Shown here: positions 35,888 through 43,912 of the stretch, piece by piece | Layout: the number at the start of each line of letters is the position of its first letter | Position numbering within the stretch: the first letter of the stretch is position 1 | Origin: Cyclobacteriaceae bacterium | GTDB taxonomy: Bacteria; Bacteroidota; Bacteroidia; Cytophagales; Cyclobacteriaceae | DNA length: 64,000 nt | Direction of reading: 5' to 3' | Assembly: GCA_019638395.1 (NCBI GenBank) | Contig: JAHBTX010000001.1 | Location: 186,001-250,000 of the forward strand | Program-made: the position numbers and the translations under genes | Notes under the pieces: generated by a model | Databases searched by the model: none | What the model saw: only the letters and a program-made list of their open reading frames with translations | Told to the model about the DNA's origin: nothing

Positions 35888-36703
35888 TTATTTTAAATTC
35901 TCCGGACAGTAGTGTTTAGGAATGTCGGTAAAGCCAAGATTATTCAGTAAAAGAAATAACTGACCTGAGGCTTGCGGGCTATCGTTACCCTTACCTTTTC
36001 GGATAAAATTTCCGTCTAAATCAAACCATGGATCCTTTTTTGAAAGTTCCTCAATTACGAGGTTGTAAATTTTTTCATCTTTAAACAGGCTTTTGAATCG
36101 AATTGCACCTTCGCTATTTGGAGTTACATTATTAATAAAATTTTCAATCCATAACTTGATTGAATCCATAAAATCTTTTACCAACTCACCGGAACCGGCT
36201 TGGAGTGATAGAAGAAATGACTTGTAACTTTTGAAGTCATTATTGAAATGTTCCTTCAAATGGAATTCAAGAAAATCTTGCAATCTTTCCTTAGCCCCAA
36301 TCCTATTTTTATGATGCCATACGCGATCATCCTTTGTTACCTGAATTAGTCTGAAGGGAAAAAGTTTTGAAAAGTAGCCAGGATACTCACTTTGAGTTAC
36401 CAGAATGGGCTGGTTAAAATTTGTTCCGAGTGGCTCATTATCTTTATCGTCACTATATTTCCAACCACCAATACCAAAATAGAACCCTTTACGCTGCATA
36501 TCTCTGATTTGAGATTCTACCGCGTAGTGCGGGTTAGTAATAGGTTCAGTTCGAAGTTCACTCAGTTTTTTCCATTCCCCTTTATCGCGTAGCAGATCGC
36601 CCATGATTGGAAATAGTCTAAGTCTCTCCGATTCCATGAGAACGTGGGCATCATGCCAAAGCATATCCAACGTAATAGAAAGATATTCTTCAACTGTCCT
36701 CAT
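35888..36703 (-). CDS. Element protein of unknown function, C terminus altered by IS insertion
   Basis: The 271-residue soluble protein (VEEYLSITLDMLWHDAHVLM to PWFDLDGNFIRKGKGNDSPQ) is not recognised. It overlaps the integrase gene by 4 bp, so both are expressed together. The last eight residues (HYCPENLK) and the stop come from the insertion sequence; the original protein ran about 31 residues further (total about 294). Mobile-element neighbours of Bacteroidota integrases often include such helical proteins of unknown role. Confidence 0.7.
   Translation of the reverse strand: MRTVEEYLSITLDMLWHDAHVLMESERLRLFPIMGDLLRDKGEWKKLSELRTEPITNPHYAVESQIRDMQRKGFYFGIGGWKYSDDKDNEPLGTNFNQPILVTQSEYPGYFSKLFPFRLIQVTKDDRVWHHKNRIGAKERLQDFLEFHLKEHFNNDFKSYKSFLLSLQAGSGELVKDFMDSIKLWIENFINNVTPNSEGAIRFKSLFKDEKIYNLVIEELSKKDPWFDLDGNFIRKGKGNDSPQASGQLFLLLNNLGFTDIPKHYCPENLK
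35915..35923. repeat. 9-bp target-site duplication, right copy
   Basis: Second copy of TTTAGGAAT, adjoining the right inverted repeat of the insertion sequence. Confidence 0.9.
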
Positions 36704-37923
36704 AAGCTAATCTTAGTTTTATCTGATTCCATTTTTACAATCGCTGATTCCAATGGAAGCTTATAGTAGTGGTTTAAAACTGTCTTCAGATCTTTACCAA
36801 CAATTGCCGCAACTTCTGCCGGACTTAAGCCAAACCACTGTGGTGCAAGCGAAATAAACGTTTTACCGGCAGTGTGGGAGGTTGTCAATTTATGTTTGGG
36901 CTGTTCTTTGTCTTCATCGCGGCCGGCCACATTAACGCGGATTGTTAGCTTACTATCAATACCTGCCTTTTCGCATACTGTTTTGATGGCCCGGTTAAGT
37001 ACCTGTTCCGTAATCCTTGGGGACCTATTGCCGTGAGCTTCTATAATCTTCCGGGCTTTGGTCAGTAATGGAATGGTAACTTCTTTATCATTCTTTTGCA
37101 AGGTCATGCGAATTTGGCCATTGATTATACGGGTTTCGTTCACCCGTTTCAAATCACTTATCCGTAAGCCGGTATAAACTCCCAGCAAAAACATATCCTT
37201 TGCCTTTTGCAATTCAGAACTATCGCTTACGTCAACTTCCTCCAGTTGTTCAACTTCTTTATTCGATAGGGCTATGATTTCCTTTTTACTGGTACGAATC
37301 TTAATGGAGTTTACATTGTAGTCCAATGTCTTCAGAAACCAACGTAGATGTTTCATTCGCTTGCCGTGCGTACTATTGGCAAGCTTTCGTTTCTCCTGAA
37401 GGTAACGCTCGTAGGCAGTTATAATTGATTCGTTTAGGTCCCCCTTTTCAATACCTCCGTAACCTGCTTTGGTTAAGAACTCAAGAAATTGTTTCATGGA
37501 TTCCCGCACGGCCTTTTGCGTAGAGGGTTCGTAATGGAAAAGACTATTTTCCATCCAGTCGTTGGCCAGGCTCTTAATTGATTTGTTGTTTGCCTTTTGC
37601 TTTTTGTCACTATCCAGCTTCTTTGTAACCCGTTCAGCTTCAAACGTGTTGAACTCTTGCTTTACAGTAAAAGGCGTTACCATTTCCTCACGGGCTTCTA
37701 ACCGTGTGATTGCTTTGCCTATTTTGGATTTAACATCGTTGATTGCTTTGGCCACATCACCCCGGTGATCTTTAGGAAATTGATCTGAAGGGCTCCAGTC
37801 GCTTTTACGAATCCTTTGGCCTGTTGAGATCAACTCCGCCTGGTCTTTGAAGTAAAGGGCAACATATATCAACCCTTGATTGCCTTGACCTGCTTTCTTT
37901 TTTAGAAGGAATCTGATCTTCAT
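36700..37923 (-). CDS. Tyrosine recombinase (integrase) with altered active site
   Basis: The 407-residue protein has the N-terminal arm-binding part typical of Bacteroidota integrases (about 1-90), a SAM-like core-binding domain (about 112-215) and a catalytic domain. Arg254 (YTGLRISDL) and a terminal Tyr (HYYKL, 386/387) are in place. Two other residues are not: the HxxR block reads HTAGKTF (His350, Gly353 where Arg is expected, Lys354), and the third-motif His is Lys377 (VGKDLKTV). It lies 118 bp from the tRNA-Asp gene it presumably targets. Confidence 0.88.
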   Translation of the reverse strand: MKIRFLLKKKAGQGNQGLIYVALYFKDQAELISTGQRIRKSDWSPSDQFPKDHRGDVAKAINDVKSKIGKAITRLEAREEMVTPFTVKQEFNTFEAERVTKKLDSDKKQKANNKSIKSLANDWMENSLFHYEPSTQKAVRESMKQFLEFLTKAGYGGIEKGDLNESIITAYERYLQEKRKLANSTHGKRMKHLRWFLKTLDYNVNSIKIRTSKKEIIALSNKEVEQLEEVDVSDSSELQKAKDMFLLGVYTGLRISDLKRVNETRIINGQIRMTLQKNDKEVTIPLLTKARKIIEAHGNRSPRITEQVLNRAIKTVCEKAGIDSKLTIRVNVAGRDEDKEQPKHKLTTSHTAGKTFISLAPQWFGLSPAEVAAIVGKDLKTVLNHYYKLPLESAIVKMESDKTKISL

Positions 37924-37924
37924 T

Positions 37925-37961
37925 TTGACCCAATATACAACGGGTCAAGGTACGGGTCAAG
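37925..37961 (+). promoter_or_regulatory. Candidate integrase arm sites, right end
   Basis: CGGGTCAAG at 37941-37949 and 37953-37961, with an inverted TTGACCC at 37925-37931, sit between the integrase start and the right att repeat. They also lie where the integrase promoter must be, so autoregulation is possible. Confidence 0.45.
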
Positions 37962-38011
37962 ATTTTACGGGGTCTAAAAGGTTGTAATTGATGCAGGAAA
38001 GGCCTATATTT

Positions 38012-38039
38012 AAAAAAAAGAGGGGTATTAACCCCTCTT
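38012..38039 (-). terminator. tRNA-Asp terminator (right att copy)
   Basis: On the minus strand AAGAGGGG-TTAATA-CCCCTCTT followed by six further T residues, directly after the tRNA. It forms part of the att direct repeat. Confidence 0.85.
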
Positions 38040-38053
38040 AGCGGTCCGGACGG
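38013..38053. repeat. att direct repeat, right copy
   Basis: 41 bases shared with 29201-29240 (one extra C). It covers the tRNA terminator and the 3' end of the tRNA-Asp gene, which stays intact after integration. Confidence 0.85.
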
Positions 38054-38115
38054 GACTCGAACCCGCGACCTCCTGCGTGACAGGCAGGCATTCTAACCAG
38101 CTGAACTACCGGACC
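38042..38115 (-). tRNA. tRNA-Asp (GTC)
   Basis: The 74-base gene runs from G at 38115 (acceptor GGTCCGG) to the discriminator G at 38042. The anticodon loop CTGTCAC gives anticodon GTC. The T-arm reads GCGGGTTCGAGTCCCGT and the acceptor closes CCGGACC. CCA is not encoded. It is the integration target of the adjacent element. Confidence 0.97.
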
Positions 38116-38154
38116 ATTCCCTTATTTCTTGGCTTGCGCTTTAAAATGAGGTTG

Positions 38155-38185
38155 CAAATATAGCGGTAGCTGGATGGATTGCAAA
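38155..38185 (-). promoter_or_regulatory. Promoter of tRNA-Asp
   Basis: On the minus strand TTTG (38185-38182) and TATATTTG (38162-38155) are 19 bp apart, an exact Bacteroidota consensus promoter, ending 40 bp before the tRNA. Confidence 0.8.
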
Positions 38186-38204
38186 AAACAGCGTGATTAT
38201 TTCT

Positions 38205-38696
38205 TTAAAGTGTTGTTTTATCTGAAGTTGAATTTACCTTCCAAATGTATACGCCAATTACACCGATCATTATTACTGTAAGAAGAGGTAAAAACCACCC
38301 GCCCAGTTGTCTCGCAAGCATTGAAGTTAAATGGGCATAAACAAAAATCATGAGTACTACGATCTTGAGAATTCGCATCATCCTTACAGCCAGTGTGTAT
38401 TGTCGCTCGGCATTTTGAGGTGTAATCTCAATTGGATAATTGAATGAATGAGGAAACCTCGAAACTATGGTTATCAGAACATACAAAGAAGTGCTGATTG
38501 CAACCAATAACCAAAGCGAATTTTTACTACCTGAAGTCGTAGGTGTGCCCGTGTGGTCATAGTGTGTTGGAATTTGGTCAGGCGTGGTTTCAAAGTTTAT
38601 TATAAGAAAGAGTAAGCCACCTGCCCAAATCAGAAAAGCGATTGCTTCCAATGCCCAATCAAACCTGGTGAGTGGAATATTGATTTTGGGTCTCAT
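38205..38696 (-). CDS. DUF1648-domain membrane protein
   Basis: The 163-residue protein has about four membrane helices and the DUF1648 signature DQIPTHYDHTGTPTTSGSKN between the first and second. The family includes parts of SdpI-type immunity proteins and other small membrane proteins, but the function of stand-alone members is unknown. It is the first chromosomal gene to the right of tRNA-Asp. Confidence 0.82.
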   Translation of the reverse strand: MRPKINIPLTRFDWALEAIAFLIWAGGLLFLIINFETTPDQIPTHYDHTGTPTTSGSKNSLWLLVAISTSLYVLITIVSRFPHSFNYPIEITPQNAERQYTLAVRMMRILKIVVLMIFVYAHLTSMLARQLGGWFLPLLTVIMIGVIGVYIWKVNSTSDKTTL

Positions 38697-38729
38697 TTTA
38701 AATTGTAGCGTCTATAATCAAATCGCTAT

Positions 38730-40043
38730 CTAAACCTTAGGCACTTTATAGCCATTGTTGTACTTCGCAGCCATCAACGCATTCGCCTTGTCTTCATTAA
38801 ACTTTCCTTTGGATGCATCCCAACTTACCTTACTTCCGGTTTTGTATGAGATGTTTCCCATCTGGCAAACCAAAGCAACGTTAGCCCCGGCTTCAATCGG
38901 GCAGGTTAATGCTGAGAAGTTACGACTATTTACAGCCTGAATAAAGTTTACGGTATGCAGATCCAAACCAGAACCTTTGTTGGGTTGAACAGGTACTGCC
39001 TCCATTCGTTTTTCATCCGGTATAACTTCCCAGCCACCTCGCCAAAGTACCAGTGTGCCGTTGTTGCCAATAAATGAGATACCATGATCTTTACCATAGT
39101 TACCATTACTGATACTTTGGGCATGTTCCCAAATCATATTGTACCCATCAAACTCGTAAACAGTTGCCAAGGTATCGGGCGTTTCATGCGCGCCATCCGG
39201 GTACGCATACTTACCACCCAGTGCCACAGCCGATTTTGGCATGGACGCATTCATTCCCAGCAAAGCGTAATCAATTAGATGAACACCCCAATCGGTCATT
39301 AAGCCTCCGGCATAATCCCAAAACCACCGGAACTGAAAATGAAACCGGTTAGGATTAAAAGGCCGTTTGGGTGCAGGCCCCAACCATAAATCGTAGTTTA
39401 CACCAGCCGGTACTGGTCCGTCTGGTTTTACTTCGATGTTTCGCATCCAACCTTGATAAGCCCAGGCTTTTACCGTTCTGATTTTACCCAACTTTCCTGA
39501 TTTGATAAAGTTGAGTGCATCCACAAAATGCGGCATGCTGCGTTGCCACTGCCCTACTTGTACAGCACGGTTGTATCGTTTTTGAGCAGCCACCATTACA
39601 TTACACTCTTCAATCGAATTTCCGATTGGCTTTTCAACATACACATCCTTGCCGGCTTCGCATGCTTCAACCATTTGTAAACAATGCCAATGATCGGGCG
39701 TACCGATAATCACCACATCAATATCTTTGTTGTCGAGCAGTTTACGATAGTCGGCATAGGTCTTAGTTTGAATTCCATTTTTTGCCAATTCGTATTTACG
39801 GTAATTCAATACATTATCATCTACATCGCAAAGACCTACCACGTTTACTTCCGAAATTTTCATAAACGAAGTTAAATCCGACCAGCCCATACCATTTACG
39901 CCAATAACACCTACATTGATTTTATCATTGGCTCCAGTTCGGAGAAAGTTAGCTTTGGCAAATGAAGAAACCGAGTACGTGGCAAGGCCCAACGATGCCA
40001 TGGCTGTTTTTTGAATAAAATTTCTACGAGATGAATTTTTCAT
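38730..40043 (-). CDS. Gfo/Idh/MocA-family oxidoreductase with Tat signal
   Basis: The 437-residue protein starts with a twin-arginine signal (SSRRNFIQKTAMASLGLA) and is therefore likely folded in the cytoplasm with its NAD(P) cofactor and exported. The Rossmann fold reads VGVIGVNGMG, then GLCDVDDN, and the family motif YVEKPIGNSIEECNVM holds the catalytic Lys of EKP. It resembles the many Bacteroidota sugar oxidoreductases; substrate unknown. Confidence 0.9.
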   Translation of the reverse strand: MKNSSRRNFIQKTAMASLGLATYSVSSFAKANFLRTGANDKINVGVIGVNGMGWSDLTSFMKISEVNVVGLCDVDDNVLNYRKYELAKNGIQTKTYADYRKLLDNKDIDVVIIGTPDHWHCLQMVEACEAGKDVYVEKPIGNSIEECNVMVAAQKRYNRAVQVGQWQRSMPHFVDALNFIKSGKLGKIRTVKAWAYQGWMRNIEVKPDGPVPAGVNYDLWLGPAPKRPFNPNRFHFQFRWFWDYAGGLMTDWGVHLIDYALLGMNASMPKSAVALGGKYAYPDGAHETPDTLATVYEFDGYNMIWEHAQSISNGNYGKDHGISFIGNNGTLVLWRGGWEVIPDEKRMEAVPVQPNKGSGLDLHTVNFIQAVNSRNFSALTCPIEAGANVALVCQMGNISYKTGSKVSWDASKGKFNEDKANALMAAKYNNGYKVPKV

Positions 40044-40091
40044 AGTTTGATTTTAGTTGAAAGGTGGAAGTGATGTGTGTTGCTTCTGAAG

Positions 40092-40415
40092 TTAACGGGC
40101 TGTTCGGTTATCAATTTTAAGTTGTTGAATCATTTCTGCACTAAGCGAATCGCTATACGCACCGTAAGCATCTACCAATAATCCTTTTATTCCGGTTGAA
40201 GATTGAATAGCCATAAGGATTGAACTATCATCGGGATTAGTCATGCCTTCAAACCGATGCACTTCGTCCACATGAAACTCAGTGGGTTTAAGCTGAAGAT
40301 TGAGTGGTGGGCATTCAATCCACTCCGGGTGTAGATTAAAATCATGTATGTAGCCTCGTTTTTTTAAGTCGGTGATTGCTACACTTAGAGTTTCATAAAA
40401 TTTTCCAGGTTCCAT
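40092..40415 (-). CDS. Small conserved protein, often mislabelled PRPP synthetase
   Basis: The 107-residue protein contains YETLSVAITDLKKRGYIHDF, then FHVDEVHRFEGMTNPDDSSILMAI and GIKGLLVDAYGAYSDSLS. This small Bacteroidota family is frequently annotated phosphoribosylpyrophosphate synthetase, yet it lacks the PRPP-binding loop and is a third of the enzyme's length. Real function unknown. It lies downstream of nothing obvious on the same strand. Confidence 0.75.
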   Translation of the reverse strand: MEPGKFYETLSVAITDLKKRGYIHDFNLHPEWIECPPLNLQLKPTEFHVDEVHRFEGMTNPDDSSILMAIQSSTGIKGLLVDAYGAYSDSLSAEMIQQLKIDNRTAR

Positions 40416-40478
40416 GTTTTGAAATTACCGATCTCGAATTAAAATAAAAAGTTAATTTTAGAGTTCGGTTAACAACTA

Positions 40479-40688
40479 ATGAAGCGCGGATTCTTTATTC
40501 TGCTTATTATAATCCTGGTCTCGTCATGCAGTTTGTTTGACAAGGGTCAGCAATCACAGAAGGTGGTTAAGCCCCGCACGCATAAAGTGTGGGCAAAAGG
40601 CAACCGTTACCGGATTGATATTCCTATCGGCAACCGCCACATCCGGATGTTTGAACGGAAACGTACCAAGATGGTGCGGATGAAATAG
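40479..40688 (+). CDS. Small basic lipoprotein
   Basis: The 69-residue product has a lipoprotein signal (MKRGFFILLIIILVSSCS, Cys17). The mature part is strongly basic (KVVKPRTHKVWAKGNRYRI, ERKRTKMVRMK). It may bind polyanions at the envelope. No family is recognised. Confidence 0.6.
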   Translation: MKRGFFILLIIILVSSCSLFDKGQQSQKVVKPRTHKVWAKGNRYRIDIPIGNRHIRMFERKRTKMVRMK

Positions 40689-40785
40689 TATTAGGTATTA
40701 TGAAATTTGGCATTAGTAGTTGATGCAAATTTCTTTCTTCATTTTCGAACTCAATAACCAATGCCTAATAACTAATGCCAAATGC
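40689..40785. repeat. Inverted repeat between convergent genes
   Basis: TTGGCATTAGT and ACTAATGCCAA, and outside them TATTAGGTATT with AATGCCTAATA, form a long imperfect hairpin around an AT-rich loop. It probably stops transcription from both sides or is an extragenic repeat element. Confidence 0.6.
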
Positions 40786-41415
40786 CTACTGAAGTCCCTT
40801 CAACACCATCTCAATATTTCTACGGAAGAAAAACTTTACCGGGTTTAATTGCTGGATATGGGCAGTAACAACCGATCCGTAAAAAATTGTACTAAGTAAA
40901 TTGGTAAGGTCGCGGGTGGAAGCTGTTTTGGTAATTTCTTTTTTAAAAATTGCTTCTAATGTAAACTTCTCAAACATCTGGTCGAGCGATTGAATTTCAA
41001 CCAGTTGAATATCTTTTATCTCCGGAAAAATTAACTTCTTCTCTTCTGCCTTAACCGGAAATGGTTTGGGCGGGCGTTTTAAATCGGCCAGGTAGGCAAA
41101 TAAGCTTAGAATAATGCCGGGATGTATTTCGCACTCTTCAGCCAGTTTATCAAACAGGTACGTTATTCCTGCCACACCTTCTTTAGGTTTATCGCGAAAA
41201 TCTACGGCCCGCTTCAAACACCAGATACGAAAGTAGTACAGCAGGATGTCTTCCTTTTGCGGGAAATACTTAAACAACGTTACTTTCGAGATTTTCACTT
41301 TTGCACAAATCTCTTCCACGTATAAGTCATCGAATGCTTTCTTCCCGATTAATTTAATTGTGTGATCCAGCACACTTAGTTTTAATCGGGCGGCTTTTTC
41401 TTTTCGCAGGCTCAT
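40786..41415 (-). CDS. TetR/AcrR-family transcriptional regulator
   Basis: The 209-residue protein (ATG at 41415, MSLRKEKAARLKLSVLDHTI) has the TetR helix-turn-helix: LIGKKAFDDLYVEEICAKVKISKVTLFKYFPQKEDIL. The C-terminal ligand domain is not classifiable. It is divergent from the gamma-glutamyltransferase gene with a gap of 57 bp, so it may regulate it. Confidence 0.87.
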   Translation of the reverse strand: MSLRKEKAARLKLSVLDHTIKLIGKKAFDDLYVEEICAKVKISKVTLFKYFPQKEDILLYYFRIWCLKRAVDFRDKPKEGVAGITYLFDKLAEECEIHPGIILSLFAYLADLKRPPKPFPVKAEEKKLIFPEIKDIQLVEIQSLDQMFEKFTLEAIFKKEITKTASTRDLTNLLSTIFYGSVVTAHIQQLNPVKFFFRRNIEMVLKGLQ

Positions 41416-41471
41416 GGTAATCTTCGCGTGGAAGTAATACATTTAACCCCACAAAACCAACCTCCTGCTCT

Positions 41472-43157
41472 ATGAAGCGCTTGTTTGTTCTGCCATTGGC
41501 TGTTTTATTCCTTGCATGCGGATCGCATAAAGAAAAAGTAATTGGCCTTGTAGCCGATTCGGCTATGGTTGTTTCAGCCCATGCCTTAGCCTCGCAGGTA
41601 GGTGTTGATATTATGAAACAAGGTGGCAATGCAATAGATGCAGCCATTGCCACTCACTTTGCGCTGGCTGTGGTGTTTCCGGCTGCTGGCAATATTGGGG
41701 GTGGCGGTTTTATGGTTGTGCGCTTACAGGACGGAACAACCGCTACCCTTGATTTCAGGGAGAAAGCTCCGGCAGCAGCAACAACCAACATGTACCTCGA
41801 TGCTGACGGCAATGTAGTTCCCGATCTCAGCACACAAGGTCATCTTGCTTCTGGGGTTCCCGGTTCGGTAGCGGGCATGGTAGAAGCGCATAAAAAGTAT
41901 GGTACACTTCCGTGGAAAAATTTAATACAGCCAGCAATTGATCTTGCATTTAAAGGGTTTACATTATCAGCGCGCGAAGCCAACTGGTTTAATGAAATGC
42001 AGGCAGACCTGAAGAAGTATAACACCATCATGCCTGAATTTCTACTGCGCGATTCGTGGAAGGCTGGTGATTCCATTAAGTGGATTGAACTGGGGCATAC
42101 GCTCGAATTAATTCGCGATAACGGCCGCGCTGGATTTTATGAGGGTGTTACAGCCGAAAACATTACTGCAGAAATGAAACGTGGCAAGGGCTTGATTACT
42201 ATGGAAGACCTGAAAAATTATGAGGCCGCCTGGCGCGAGCCAATTGTAGCAAGCTATAAGGATTATAAAATTATCTCTATGCCGCCATCCTCAAGCGGTG
42301 GGGTTTGCCTGGTACAGTTATTAAAATCGGTAGAACCCTACCCGATTAAACAATGGGGGCATAATTCCGTTGCGACCATACATTTAATGACGGAGGCCGA
42401 GCGAAGGGTTTATGCCGATCGGGCGATTTACCTGGGCGATCCTGACTTTTATAAAGTTCCATTGAAGCAGATGATGGATGATCAGTATAACGATGAGCGC
42501 ATGAGTACTTACGATCCTGACAAAGCCACGCCCAGTACCGAAATAAAAGAAGGTGTAATTGTTGGCTATGAATCGGAAGAAACAACACATTTCTCAATTG
42601 TAGATCCGTTTGGAAATGCTGTAGCCGTAACTACCACCATTAATGGTTGGTTTGGATCGCACGTGGTGGTTGGTGGTTCGGGTTTCTTCTTGAATAACGA
42701 GATGGACGACTTTAGTGCTAAACCCGGTGTACCCAACATGTTTGGGGTAGTGGGTGCCGAAGCCAACAAGATTGAGCCCAATAAACGAATGCTGAGTGCG
42801 ATGACTCCCACCATTGTAGAGAAAGATGACCGTTTATTTATGGTGGTAGGTACACCCGGTGGTTCAACTATTATTACCTCTGTGTTTCAGGTAATTTTAA
42901 ATGTGGTTGAGCATGATATGCGCATGCAAGAAGCAGTAAACGCCAAACGTATTCACTCGCAATGGTTGCCCGATGTAATCATTCCTGAAACCGGAGCGGT
43001 TTCTAAAGAAGACAGCATATTGTTGGTAAACATGGGGCATAAAATTACACCCCGGAGAGCCATCGGCCGTGTGGACGCCATTTTGGTTTTACCCGATGGC
43101 AAACTGGAAGCCGGTGCGGATAATACCCGGGGCGATGATACCGCGAAAGGGTTTTGA
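41472..43157 (+). CDS. ggt: Gamma-glutamyltransferase
   Basis: The 561-residue precursor starts with a lipoprotein signal (MKRLFVLPLAVLFLACGS). It has GGNAIDAAIATHFALAVV, the GNIGGGGFMV strand, and the autoprocessing site EETTHFSIVDPFGNAVA, where Thr371 would become the N-terminal nucleophile of the small subunit. FLNNEMDDFS and MLSAMTPTIV complete the active site. It cleaves glutathione and transfers glutamyl groups in the periplasm. Confidence 0.95.
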   Translation: MKRLFVLPLAVLFLACGSHKEKVIGLVADSAMVVSAHALASQVGVDIMKQGGNAIDAAIATHFALAVVFPAAGNIGGGGFMVVRLQDGTTATLDFREKAPAAATTNMYLDADGNVVPDLSTQGHLASGVPGSVAGMVEAHKKYGTLPWKNLIQPAIDLAFKGFTLSAREANWFNEMQADLKKYNTIMPEFLLRDSWKAGDSIKWIELGHTLELIRDNGRAGFYEGVTAENITAEMKRGKGLITMEDLKNYEAAWREPIVASYKDYKIISMPPSSSGGVCLVQLLKSVEPYPIKQWGHNSVATIHLMTEAERRVYADRAIYLGDPDFYKVPLKQMMDDQYNDERMSTYDPDKATPSTEIKEGVIVGYESEETTHFSIVDPFGNAVAVTTTINGWFGSHVVVGGSGFFLNNEMDDFSAKPGVPNMFGVVGAEANKIEPNKRMLSAMTPTIVEKDDRLFMVVGTPGGSTIITSVFQVILNVVEHDMRMQEAVNAKRIHSQWLPDVIIPETGAVSKEDSILLVNMGHKITPRRAIGRVDAILVLPDGKLEAGADNTRGDDTAKGF

Positions 43158-43169
43158 TAGTTTTAATGA

Positions 43170-43901
43170 CTAAATCCTTTTTTCATATTTCTTTCCAGCC
43201 AAGTCAAAATCTTCCAGAATCAGTGTAACTTCCTTCTCAAAGGCTATTGCTAACTCGCTTTTCAAACTAGTGAGTTCCTGTACCATTGTAGGATTATCCC
43301 AATAATCTTTTCCTATTTGAAGCGTGACCAGGTATCGCGTATTCCATGTTTCCAAATATACAGCCACTGGAAACTCTTCAGTAAAATATCCTGCGTTAGT
43401 GAGTACTGATCCAAGCTTATTTGCGTCTTCTATCGATGTTTTAGAATCATCAAAGTAAATTTCATGACCTATTTTTCCATAGGTTATTTTTTTACCTTCA
43501 AATGCAGGCTGGCTGCTCGCAAGACCCAAAATAATCAGCAGACTAATCGCAACACCTAATAGAATAAACCCTGCAACTGACCAGTTACTTTCTCTTTTAC
43601 ACCCCTCGGATAAATGTTTATTTACCTCTGAACTCAAAAAACGTTTATATAAAAAATATATTAGAATGCCATAACCACCAGTTATAACCACATTAGGAAT
43701 TTTATCAACTATGGTTGCTGGAAGGGTTAGTAATGTATAGAAAAGGGCAACCGTAAATAGCAGCGTTATACTCAGCGAAATGTAAGCTTCCTTATCCTTA
43801 TTGAGTCGTTTATAATTCAGGAAGAACAACAGGCCTGCTGAAATCGGGCCCCCAATAACCGCAGATACACCAATTTGTCTCTCTGTAAAAAGTCTTTTCA
43901 A
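43170..43901 (-). CDS. Uncharacterised membrane protein
   Basis: The 243-residue protein has about four hydrophobic segments in its first half (ISAGLLFFLNYK, ISLSITLLFTVALFYTLL, VVITGGYGILIYFLY, AGFILLGVAISLLIILGL) followed by a soluble domain of about 110 residues. No family is recognised. It converges with ggt and lies 11 bp downstream of the 44299 gene on its strand. Confidence 0.7.
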   Translation of the reverse strand: MKRLFTERQIGVSAVIGGPISAGLLFFLNYKRLNKDKEAYISLSITLLFTVALFYTLLTLPATIVDKIPNVVITGGYGILIYFLYKRFLSSEVNKHLSEGCKRESNWSVAGFILLGVAISLLIILGLASSQPAFEGKKITYGKIGHEIYFDDSKTSIEDANKLGSVLTNAGYFTEEFPVAVYLETWNTRYLVTLQIGKDYWDNPTMVQELTSLKSELAIAFEKEVTLILEDFDLAGKKYEKRI

Positions 43902-43912
43902 TCATGTAGGTT

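Larger units (their letters stand above)
34519..35914 (+). mobile_element. IS4-family-like insertion sequence, 1,396 bp
   Basis: Both ends carry the exact 12-bp inverted repeat CACTACTGTCCG (34519-34530 and complement at 35903-35914). A 9-bp duplication TTTAGGAAT flanks it on both sides, proving insertion by transposition. It holds one DDE transposase gene with no frameshift, so the copy is probably active or recent. Confidence 0.93.
29201..38053. mobile_element. 8.8-kb integrative element in tRNA-Asp
   Basis: A 40/41-bp direct repeat bounds the segment, the right copy being part of the intact tRNA-Asp gene. A tyrosine integrase gene lies next to the tRNA. Cargo in order from the left: two overlapping small genes, a duplicated 150-bp repeat, a small HTH protein, a DUF5618 protein, a DnaB-N-like protein, a 291-bp palindromic iteron array, a DUF3987 protein, two small proteins, an excisionase-like protein, an insertion sequence, a disrupted gene, and the integrase. 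No relaxase, coupling protein, mating-pair genes or phage structural genes are recognisable. Without the insertion sequence it measures about 7.4 kb. It looks like a small replicative island or phage satellite; that reading is inference. Confidence 0.88.

Noticed and set aside
29201-38053. Calling the island a complete prophage or conjugative element
   Set aside because: No terminase, capsid, tail, relaxase or type IV secretion gene is recognisable.
40092-40415. Annotation as phosphoribosylpyrophosphate synthetase
   Set aside because: The protein is about 107 residues and lacks the PRPP-binding loop and the metal-binding motif of the enzyme.
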